DNA of 13,492 bases from Gammaproteobacteria bacterium RIFCSPHIGHO2_12_FULL_38_11 (GTDB taxonomy: Bacteria > Pseudomonadota > Gammaproteobacteria > Coxiellales > Coxiellaceae): the NCBI GenBank assembly GCA_001801515.1, contig MGXX01000072.1, forward strand, positions 1,093-14,584, written 5' to 3'. Each line of letters starts with the position of its first letter. Positions within the stretch are counted from its first letter, which is position 1. The translations under genes and the position numbers were made by a program. Below are positions 1 through 7,600 of the stretch, in pieces. The notes under the pieces were generated by a model that saw only the letters and a list, made by a program, of their open reading frames with translations, had not been told where the DNA came from and searched no databases.

Positions 1-196
1 TTTGATAAGCTCCTACAGACAATTTTAACCGCTTGCGCAAAATAATCCTCTTTACTAGGAAATCACGCAATAATGCCGGCAAGGTAATAACATACGGATC
101 AGATAAAAAAACACTGAGATATTTTTTCACAGCATCTTCTGTTGGCGCATCCGGCGTACCCAAATTAATTAGTAAAATACCAATGCGGTTTTTCAT
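1..196 (-). CDS. hemH: Ferrochelatase, N-terminal part (runs off the window start)
   Basis: Ferrochelatase inserts Fe2+ into protoporphyrin IX, the last step of protoheme synthesis, at the cytoplasmic face of the membrane. Only the first 65 codons are visible. They read MKNRIGILLINLGTPDAP at the N-terminus, the family's hallmark opening (GxLLxNLGTPDxP). A segment follows with the typical pattern AVKKYLSVFLSDPYVI, then a basic stretch and an SVGAYQ segment that matches the ferrochelatase 'SxxAY' region near residue 60. The catalytic His and Glu lie further along and cannot be seen. The start ATG at 196-194 overlaps the TAA of the upstream glycosyltransferase (TAATG), which suggests translational coupling and the same transcript. 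No good Shine-Dalgarno was seen ahead of it, which also fits coupling. Family assignment is confident; activity cannot be judged from the fragment. Confidence 0.93.
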   Translation of the reverse strand, partial: MKNRIGILLINLGTPDAPTEDAVKKYLSVFLSDPYVITLPALLRDFLVKRIILRKRLKLSVGAYQ

Positions 197-1227
197 TAGG
201 CTATCCAGCGCATAACAACATTTTTCACTTGATCAACTGTAATCGATTTCATGCAAAAACAATCATTTTTTCCGCAGCAACTTGGCGCATTACAATTCGG
301 ATCTGCTGTCAAATACTCCGCTTTTTTACCCACCGGCTGCCACCGTTTTGGATCAATGCCTTTTGTGATGGGATATAATCCCAATGCACGAATGCCAAGC
401 GCTGCTGCCACATGCAATGGCCCCGTTGCATTTGCAACTAATCCATCTGCAGCATTAATTAATTGCAGTAATTCACTCAAGCTGCATTTGCCTGCTGCAC
501 TGGTGATGTTAGGGCAATGCGGCATAATACTATTTAAAATGACATCACTTTCTTTTGGCGAACCCGTTACAATGACATTCACGCGGTCACACGGCAATTG
601 CTGAATCAATGCAATAAAATGCGAAACAGGCCATTCGCGCGTATGGCCATTTGTGAAAGGATGAATAATTAAATTAAATCGATCAGGCTTTAAAAATGAT
701 TTTATGTTAGATGATAATGGCTCTTTAATTTGAAAACCCATTTGCGCGTTTAAATACGGGAAATCATTCTTATTCACATCGATATTAAAAGGTTTTAGCA
801 ACTGCAAATTCAATTGCCCTTCGTGCAAACTTGATTTTATTCGACTAAAATTCACTTTCTCATTACAATTGAGCCAATGATATCCTCGACGGGACGTGCC
901 GATACGATATGGCACATGTGCTTTTTTCATCAGGCGCGCAATTTCTTTTTTAGGAAAAGTATGAATCACCACATCAAATCCATGTGATTTAATTTCTGCA
1001 ATTGCATCTGATTTTTTCATTGCAGACAAAACATCCCAGCTTAAGAAGCCATCTGTATGTATGCAATGTTTTACAACATCTCGCACATAATCTCGCGCTA
1101 GAAATGTAATTTTCACATCCGGAAAATTTTTCTTTAAAATGCCCGTGATCGGCAATGTTAGAATCAGATCGCCAACATTATCTGTTCGAGAAATCAAAAT
1201 ATGTTTGATGTGATTAAGCGGTATCAT
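196..1227 (-). CDS. Glycosyltransferase family 9 protein (heptosyltransferase-like, LPS core)
   Basis: The 343-residue product has the length and fold signature of GT9 enzymes (WaaC/WaaF/OpsX type), which move a sugar, usually heptose from ADP-heptose, onto lipid A-core at the inner face of the inner membrane. The N-terminal Rossmann motif is seen as SRTDNVGDLILTLP (residues 13-26); D20 aligns with the Asp of the WaaC GD pair. The C-terminal nucleotide-sugar motif is ADGLVANATGPLHVAAALG (260-278), followed by GLYP and a KRWQPVG segment. Ala267 sits where many members have Asp (NDSG/VDTG). From memory, Ser/Ala variants occur in an OpsX-like subgroup. The tail has five cysteines within residues 312-325. 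The start is supported by GGAGAG (1243-1238) ten bases upstream. The gene overlaps the O-antigen-ligase-like gene by ATGA and hemH by TAATG. The exact sugar and acceptor cannot be told from sequence. Confidence 0.88.
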   Translation of the reverse strand: MIPLNHIKHILISRTDNVGDLILTLPITGILKKNFPDVKITFLARDYVRDVVKHCIHTDGFLSWDVLSAMKKSDAIAEIKSHGFDVVIHTFPKKEIARLMKKAHVPYRIGTSRRGYHWLNCNEKVNFSRIKSSLHEGQLNLQLLKPFNIDVNKNDFPYLNAQMGFQIKEPLSSNIKSFLKPDRFNLIIHPFTNGHTREWPVSHFIALIQQLPCDRVNVIVTGSPKESDVILNSIMPHCPNITSAAGKCSLSELLQLINAADGLVANATGPLHVAAALGIRALGLYPITKGIDPKRWQPVGKKAEYLTADPNCNAPSCCGKNDCFCMKSITVDQVKNVVMRWIA

Positions 1228-2474
1228 ATTATTTCATCTCTCCGAGAATTGCACAAAGCGCTAAAGCAAACTGCAGACAACAAAGCATAAAAATGTGAAA
1301 CTGAAAATGAAATTAAAAATCCGTTAAAGATACCTCCAAACAACAGAGCGATTAATGTTGCCTGCATTAAACAGCGATAGGGGTGCGGTAATTGAAACGT
1401 GGTTTTAATTTGCAAAAAAATCACAAACAGGAAAACAGCTAACCCAACAAAACCAAAGGCTAATATAAAATTTAAATAATCTGATTCAACGTAATTAAGC
1501 GACTTATTAAATACCCGTTCTTTTGCAGGTATTATTTTAGGTAGTTGCGCCTCAATACCGCCGGTGCCGTAACCAAACCAAGGACGCTTTTTAATCATTT
1601 TTTTTGATATCTTCCACATCTCAATGCGCTGAATAACCGATTGATGATGCATTAGAACGCCCCGCTTTTCAAATTTCTGAAAAGCACCATACTGATAATG
1701 CATTTTCTGCAAACGAGCATGGAAATTATTCGGCGTATAAAGCACAAACAAACAAGCAACGACAGACAATAAACCAGTAACCGCTATCCCCTTCCACCCA
1801 AAACGAATAACACTTAAATAAAAACACAAAAGCAAGAATATCCCATAACCCGTCCGACCTTTATTCATCAGCATGATATTCACAGCCATTAAAATAAAAA
1901 AAATAAGGTAAGCCATTCTATTTTTCTTTTTGAAAAAAAAGCGATAAGCACAAATAAATGCCGCAATATTCATCGCAAAACTTTGTACAATATGGTCGAC
2001 AAAAACACTGGAAATATCAAACTGATGACGTAATAAATGAATAGAATTTGAAAATCTTACATGAAAAATAGTTTGAATACTTGAAAAAAATAAAGTAACA
2101 ATCATTGCAAATAAAAATGCATTAATCATCCGTTGCCGCCACTGCTCATCTTGTATGATCATCATAAAAAACGGCGTCATTAATAAGTAGTGTCGTTTCT
2201 GAATATCTTTAAAAATAAATTGAGGTGTAGATGCAGAATAAAAAATCCCTACAATTAATAACGCAAACAATAGCCAAAAACTCATTGCTGCTTTATTATT
2301 TTTAATGCGCTCCCAACGTGCACGCCAATCACCCGACAATAATAAAAATATAAATGCCCCTAGATAAGTAATCGTTGTGAGTGAAACACTGATCGGGGAA
2401 ACAAAAAAACATGACGTTAAAAGCATTAAAGCAATCCATTCACAACATTGGCTTGTTTTTCGTGCTGTTAACAT
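1224..2474 (-). CDS. O-antigen ligase / Wzy-type polymerase family membrane protein
   Basis: The product has 416 residues, is strongly hydrophobic, and has about ten to twelve likely membrane segments. Members of this Wzy_C/WaaL superfamily act at the periplasmic face of the inner membrane, joining O-antigen to lipid A-core or polymerising surface glycans. Family marks seen are NKGRTGY (204-210) after a membrane helix; a large periplasmic loop (about 248-335) with RIEMWKIS (283-290), then RPWFGYGTGG (297-306); and SDYLNFILAFGFVGLA (331-346) leading into the next helix. This matches the usual order 'R..W..A...I..RPlxGxGxG' then 'HNxYL...GxxG'. The expected His of that last motif seems to be Glu330. 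Adjacent GT9 and the gene overlap support a role in LPS or another surface glycan. Ligase and polymerase cannot be separated from sequence alone. AAGGG eight bases upstream supports the start ATG at 2474. Confidence 0.82.
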   Translation of the reverse strand: MLTARKTSQCCEWIALMLLTSCFFVSPISVSLTTITYLGAFIFLLLSGDWRARWERIKNNKAAMSFWLLFALLIVGIFYSASTPQFIFKDIQKRHYLLMTPFFMMIIQDEQWRQRMINAFLFAMIVTLFFSSIQTIFHVRFSNSIHLLRHQFDISSVFVDHIVQSFAMNIAAFICAYRFFFKKKNRMAYLIFFILMAVNIMLMNKGRTGYGIFLLLCFYLSVIRFGWKGIAVTGLLSVVACLFVLYTPNNFHARLQKMHYQYGAFQKFEKRGVLMHHQSVIQRIEMWKISKKMIKKRPWFGYGTGGIEAQLPKIIPAKERVFNKSLNYVESDYLNFILAFGFVGLAVFLFVIFLQIKTTFQLPHPYRCLMQATLIALLFGGIFNGFLISFSVSHFYALLSAVCFSALCNSRRDEII

Positions 2475-2485
2475 CGCATGAACCC

Positions 2486-2514
2486 TTATAATTAATGTGC
2501 CACGAGTATATAAT
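2486..2514 (+). promoter_or_regulatory. Candidate sigma70 promoter for rdgB
   Basis: A perfect TATAAT lies at 2509-2514, with a weak -35 TTATAA (3/6) 17 bases upstream at 2486-2491. A start near 2521 would give a leader of about 35 bases before ATG 2556. The -10 box shares two bases with the opposing promoter's -10. Confidence 0.5.
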
Positions 2515-2534
2515 GGGCAGGAATTTTATGTCCA
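2505..2534 (-). promoter_or_regulatory. Candidate sigma70 promoter for the ligase-GT9-hemH unit
   Basis: On the minus strand TGGACA (2534-2529) and TATACT (2510-2505) are separated by 18 bases; each hexamer matches five of six consensus bases. Transcription would begin near 2498, leaving a leader of roughly 24 bases before the ATG at 2474. This is a prediction by eye. The -10 overlaps the -10 of the rdgB promoter on the other strand. Confidence 0.5.
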
Positions 2535-2555
2535 GCACCAAAGGCGTACACAACC

Positions 2556-3179
2556 ATGGCAAAAGAAAATCCGCTTCAAATTGTTCTTGCTACCAGCAAT
2601 GAAGGAAAAATTGCTGAACTCCAATCCATGCTGCAAATATTACCAATTGAATGGATTCCACAAAGTGAGTTTAATATTTCTGATGCTGATGAAACAGGCA
2701 AAACATTTATTGAAAATGCTATTTTAAAAGCGCGCCATGCAGCAAAAATATCGGGTTTACCTGCATTAGCTGATGACTCTGGTTTGGTTGTTGACGCACT
2801 CGATGGTGCGCCAGGTGTTTATTCTGCACGATATGCAGGCGAAAATGCGACTGCCGATGAACGCAACCGAAAATTATTAGCAGAAATGAAGGATGTCGAT
2901 AAATCTGATCGCGGCGCCAGCTATCACTGCGTATTAGCACTTGTAGAATATGAAGATGATCCCGTTCCCCTGATTTGTCATGGTATCTGGGAGGGGTCTA
3001 TTTTACATGAGCCGCGCGGCAATAATGGATTTGGCTATGATCCCGTTTTCTATGTGCCCACACATCACTGCTCCGCGGCTGAATTAAGCCCCCTAGAAAA
3101 GAACCATATCAGTCATCGCGGACAAGTGGTTGATCAGCTGCTTGAAGTGTTTCATACCATGATTGAGCATAAGCACTAA
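2556..3179 (+). CDS. rdgB: RdgB/HAM1 non-canonical purine NTP pyrophosphatase (dITP/XTP)
   Basis: This cytosolic housekeeping enzyme hydrolyses dITP, ITP and XTP to the monophosphate plus PPi, keeping deaminated purines out of DNA and RNA. The 207 residues fit the family length (about 195-210). Motifs in order are LATSNEGKIAEL (11-22, phosphate binding), ETGKTFIENAILKA (46-59), LADDSGLVVDALDGAPGVYS (71-90, with D73/D74 in the position of the catalytic Asp), NNGFGYDPVFYVP (156-168, base recognition) and the C-terminal SHRGQ (186-190). All expected boxes are intact, so it should be active. ATG 2556 is the first possible start: in frame upstream there is only a TAA at 2511 and no ATG, GTG or TTG. 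The Shine-Dalgarno is weak (AAAGG, about 11 bases upstream). It is transcribed divergently from the glycan unit. No convincing terminator was seen behind it. Confidence 0.97.
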   Translation: MAKENPLQIVLATSNEGKIAELQSMLQILPIEWIPQSEFNISDADETGKTFIENAILKARHAAKISGLPALADDSGLVVDALDGAPGVYSARYAGENATADERNRKLLAEMKDVDKSDRGASYHCVLALVEYEDDPVPLICHGIWEGSILHEPRGNNGFGYDPVFYVPTHHCSAAELSPLEKNHISHRGQVVDQLLEVFHTMIEHKH

Positions 3180-3280
3180 TAGATATTGATGGCTTAGAAA
3201 CACCTACGAATTAACGCTCTTTTTCTATTTCATCGCTGAATGAACGCAAATGTACATCTTAATGTTACCTTAAATATTTC

Positions 3281-3309
3281 TTGCCTATTCATTTTTTATG
3301 ATTTAGGAT
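3281..3309 (+). promoter_or_regulatory. Weak candidate promoter for the giant RHS gene
   Basis: TTGCCT (3281-3286) and TAGGAT (3304-3309) are 17 bases apart, each matching four of six consensus bases. This would give a leader of about 120 bases. Such matches are common in AT-rich DNA, so this is tentative. A better-looking TATGAT at 3297-3302 has no -35 at the right distance. Confidence 0.25.
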
Positions 3310-3366
3310 TCTCGCGAAATAAAATTTTGGGAATGGATCTCAGCTGTATGACCTCACAGCCACACC

Positions 3367-3405
3367 ACAAGGAGAGCAAATATATTGTTAGGAAATATTG
3401 AATAA
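3367..3405 (+). promoter_or_regulatory. Orphan Shine-Dalgarno with possible 6-codon TTG leader
   Basis: ACAAGGAG (3367-3374) is a stronger ribosome-binding match than the one used by the giant gene. Ten bases later a TTG at 3385 opens a six-codon frame closed by TAA at 3403-3405, in the same frame as the giant gene and 30 bases before its ATG. It could be a leader peptide or a chance match; nothing else supports it. Confidence 0.2.
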
Positions 3406-3435
3406 AAATTCAGTATCGTCCAGGAAGAAAATACA

Positions 3436-4680
3436 ATGTCATTCCAATACCCTTTTCGCGTTTTCGCTAATGCTAATCTTGGTCCACAATATGATTACAC
3501 ACATGTAACCGGTGAATGGTTGCCTTCAGCAGGAACAGGGCAGTTACCGGTTTTACCTGAAATCAATTTGGCAACGGGTAATGTCATTTTAAAATCCGCA
3601 TTTGTTAAAACACAAGAAACCACAGGCAAGTTTGCGTTTGGTTTTGTGTATAACGCGCAAAGTGTCAATCAATGGTCAGACAATATTCCATGTATTGTTA
3701 ATCCAAAACAGCAACCGTTCATTGTTAAAGAAAGTGATGGTTCTCAAGTTGTTTATACTTTTAACGCAAAGGATGAAACTTATATTTCACCCCCAGGCGC
3801 AGATTCAAAGCGTATTATTAAACAAAACAAAGACGGTACATTTTTAAAAACAGATTGTAAAAGCGGTGAAAAAACACTGTTTGATGCAGCTGGAAAAATT
3901 TCACGTGTATATGATGCACGTGGATTTTCGATGATTTACGCGTATCTTGGCGATAATTTAAAAAGTATCGAATCCGACGCAGGTGTTTATACAATTGAAA
4001 AAACAGATTTGCAAACACAAATATATTTTGTTGAAACTGGAAAAATTGAAAAAAAATTATTGGGTTCGTGGTATTTTTCTGGAAAGCAATTAAACAGCAC
4101 TGTTATTCCCCTTTTGTCAAGTGACAATGATTATACGTTAAATTACATTTACGATGAAGAAACTACCCAATTAAAAACAATTACCCAAACTGATGGCACC
4201 GCTGTTAATTTAACTTATACCGCAGGCAATAAAGTAAATAGTTTACAATTAGGCTCCGCAGGTCCAAATTACAATTTCAATTATTCAGAAAATAAAACAA
4301 CGATCACAGATGCGCTGCAATTTGTGACGACAGTAACCCTAAATTCAGATAAAACAATTGATACATGGGAACAATTAGCAGGTGATACGGCTACTGAGAC
4401 AATAGCACTGGTTACTGCATGTACCTACAATTTTGGTGATTTAGAAATTGTTAAGAAGCCAGATGGTGCTCAAACAGTAAGAGATTTTAATTCTCAGGGT
4501 TTGGTGACGCAGCAAATTAATGCGCCAGACCAAGCAACGGAATTTGATTATGATCCAGAAACATTGTCTTGTGTTATTAAACGCGAATTGATTTCTGGTG
4601 CAGTCAATAATAATCCGGTTTGGGCAGTTACGCGTTACGTTTACAATGTTATCCAAATTAATACTATTAATTTTCGTCAA
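3436..4680 (+). other. N-terminal head of the giant RHS protein (residues 1-415)
   Basis: The opening MSFQYPFRVFANANLG has no basic n-region with a hydrophobic core, so no Sec signal is seen. Residues about 36-75 follow the pattern common at the front of RHS proteins: LPEINLATGNVIL, then KFAFGFVYNAQS, comparable to 'G.l.l..pl...plplsl.YnS'. From about residue 140 come first degenerate YD units such as TLFDAAGKISRVYDARG and YIYDEETTQLKTITQ. The comparison is from memory of the family. Confidence 0.5.
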
Positions 4681-7600
4681 CTGCGTTTTACTGTTTCACC
4701 AACAGGATGCGTCACTGAATTTCGCTATGATGCTGATATGAAAACATTAGAATCAGAGAGAACATATCTAAAAAATACTTTTGATTTATCGGGATTAAAA
4801 CCAACTGATGTTTTAAATTTAGAGGATATGGAAGAATGGGTTGACTATCAGCCGATGGATAAAATCACACTTAAAACATTTTTAGAAAATAATCGCGGAC
4901 AAAAAACACAATTGCAAATATTTACTAAAATTCATGCTGATGGCACCGGTTTAATCACAGATGATGCATCAAATCATGTTTATGATTATACGCCGCAAGG
5001 AAATGTTATATTACACACCGAAAAAACAGACCTGAATGCGACAACCACAACAACACAAACCTTCGATGGTTTAAATAGATTATTAAACAACAATCAAAAT
5101 GAATTAAAAGAACTGCGCACAATTACCTATAGTGACACACAAAAAAATGTTGTCATCACAGAGCCAAATGGTCGAACAGCAACACAAGCGTGGAATGATG
5201 CTGGACAAACATTAAATATTATTACGCAAATCAAGGGTTGTGAAATAAAGCGTGTGAAATGTAATGGTTATGACGTTGCTGGTCGAATGACAACAATTGA
5301 GAATATCGACAAACAAGTTACACATCAATCATTTGACAGTTTAAATCGCTTGCGTTTTACAATTACACCAGCAGGACGCGTGACTGAAATAAGATATGAT
5401 GATATAAAAAATTTACAAACCACAATACAGTATTATAATTTAGGCTCGATAAGCACACCGCCGAGCGTTTCAATTGATGATGTCACAAGCTATCAACGTT
5501 TTGATAAAATTCACCGATTACAGTTTTCTGTTGATGGTCGTGGTGCCGTCACTGAATATCGTTATGATTTATTAAATCGTAAAATAGCAACGATAAACTA
5601 TGCAGAAAAAATTACCCCTGTTGAAATAGATGCCTTAAAAGCAGGTGCTTTTAGCAGAACACCAGATCCAAGCATTGACATGATTGAGCGCGTTTCTTAT
5701 GACAATGATAATCATATTTTATTAACGCAGGATGCTGCAGGTTATGTGATTTCACACCAACGCAATGCTGCAGGGCATGAAATTTACCGTCGAGCCTATG
5801 CAACACCTGTTCCTATTAATTTAAATATTGATATTGTACGTCCCTCAGCTGATTTGACAGATGATTTCGATCAATATTATTTCCGCGATGCAAAAGGCCA
5901 ATTGCTATTGGTTGTTGACGGTATTGAGAATTCACAGTACGTGAAACAAAAAAAATATTATCCAACGGGAAAAATAAAAACAGAAACAGACTATGCAAAC
6001 ACAACGACAGCCAAGCTTGAGCTTGATATTGATCCTAATACCTTAATTCCCACATCAAGTGATGAAGATCAAACAACAAATTATAAATTCGATGCGCGAC
6101 AACGTTTGACGCAAAAACAATTACCGGAAATGCGTTTATATGAAGTTGCTTATGACAACATGGGCAATGCAATTTTAGAAAGTGAAGGCGATGATCCAAC
6201 GCTGGTTTCAAAACCAATAAGCCATACCACCGCAAAGCGATTTGATGATTGGGGACAATTAATTGCAATTGCACCCCCCCTTGTTTACGAAAAATTAAAA
6301 TCGATTTTAAATGATGCGCAAATTGAAGCTGTGTGGAACAATCAATCTGAACGTTTTGAATATGATACACAAACAGGATTGCATACAGCTAAATTTGATA
6401 TCGTGCCCGATGATGTCGATGCAACATTACCTCAAAATCAAGCTAAAACATCATTCTTTAGCGATGCAGATCGACGCATTGTCTTAACTGTTGGCCCAGA
6501 AGGACAAGCACAAAAAATAACTCCCCACCCTGTTTTTGATAAGCCAAGTGAAAAACGGCGATTTGCAGTTGCTATTTCGCTTGATGAATCCGGTGGGTTT
6601 ATTACACCAGAAATAGAAGCTTTAATACCAGATACTATCAATGACGTCGTTGATCAATACAAATATGATGGTAAGGGTGATGAAAAAGAACATACTGACC
6701 CTGATGGCTATGTCACAACAACAGACACTAATATGTTTGGTGATTGGAAGCAAAAAAACATCCCTATCAATAGCGCAGCACCTTCACTCACGATTAATAG
6801 ACAATTTAATTTGCGTCGACAGTGTATTTCAAAGCAGAAAATAACAGCGAAAAAAACAATAACAACCAGCAAGGAATACAAAAATAGCCATGGGCTTTGT
6901 TCGAGCACCACAAATGGCAACGGTGCGAAAATTCAATTTACACATGAACCACGTGGGGTTACTAAAACAATAACAGACGCGATGAATAATACAACCTGTT
7001 TTACCCATGATGCTTTTAAACGCGAAACAAAGCGACTTTTTTTGAAAAAGCAATCAACACAAACAGTTTACAATCAAAAACAACGTAGTGTTATTGTTTC
7101 ACGCTTTGATTGCACTAATTTACCGTTATCACAAACGCAAGCAATAAGAGATGCATTTAATAATATTACTTTAAGTACGGATGCAAAAAATAATACAACA
7201 CATTCACAATTTAATGCGCAAAACCAATGGGAAACAAAAACAGACTCACTCAATAATATTCACGAAAGAAGGCATGATTTACGTGGATTATTACGTCGCA
7301 AATCTTTTATAAAAAGCAATTCAGCGTACGCTACTGCTTCCGAATTTGATTTCACACGAAATCGCGAGTTAAAAACAGAAATACAGGACGCTGATTCAGT
7401 TGTAAAAAAAATAACACAACATCAAACAAACGCTTTAGCCCAACGTGTTCAAACCATCACCCCTGCCAATCATGTGCGTAAAAACAAATTTAATTTGCGA
7501 TCTTTGGTCACAGAACATCATAAAATGATCGATGATAAAACAGCAATTGTAACAGCACAAGATTATAACGCACAAAAACAATCAAGCAGCATGACATCTT

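Larger units (their letters stand above)
3180..3435 (+). other. Intergenic leader between rdgB and the giant RHS gene
   Basis: These 256 AT-rich bases hold no substantial gene. They contain a possible promoter (3281-3309), a small inverted repeat GCTGT/ACAGC (3343-3347 and 3356-3360, 8-base loop) and an unusually good Shine-Dalgarno at 3367-3374 without an ATG behind it. A 22-codon frame (3333-3401) starting ATGGATCTC exists but shows no recognisable features. No rho-independent terminator for rdgB was found, so read-through into the giant gene is possible. Confidence 0.6.

Noticed and set aside
33..215. Open plus-strand frame of 60 codons
   Set aside because: It is antisense to the ferrochelatase N-terminus, whose conserved NLGTPDAP motif decides the coding strand.
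251..604. Open plus-strand frame of 117 codons
   Set aside because: It is antisense to the well-supported family 9 glycosyltransferase, shows no known motif and no convincing ribosome-binding site.
2497..2727. Plus-strand frame overlapping the rdgB start
   Set aside because: It is in another frame than rdgB, and rdgB motifs begin inside it; the product has no recognisable features.
3180..3240. Terminator behind rdgB
   Set aside because: The T-rich stretch near 3220 has no stable GC stem before it.
3281..3302. TTGCCT with TATGAT as a promoter pair
   Set aside because: The spacer is only 10 bases, too short for sigma70; TAGGAT at 17 bases was kept as a weak alternative.
3602..3847. Plus-strand frames of 67-81 codons within the giant gene
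   Set aside because: They lie out of frame with an uninterrupted coding frame that shows clear YD-repeat motifs.
6035..6370. Minus-strand frames inside 3818-11812, the longest 111 codons
   Set aside because: They are all antisense to the continuous giant plus-strand frame and rich in His/Leu/Phe, as expected from complementing AT-rich repeats.
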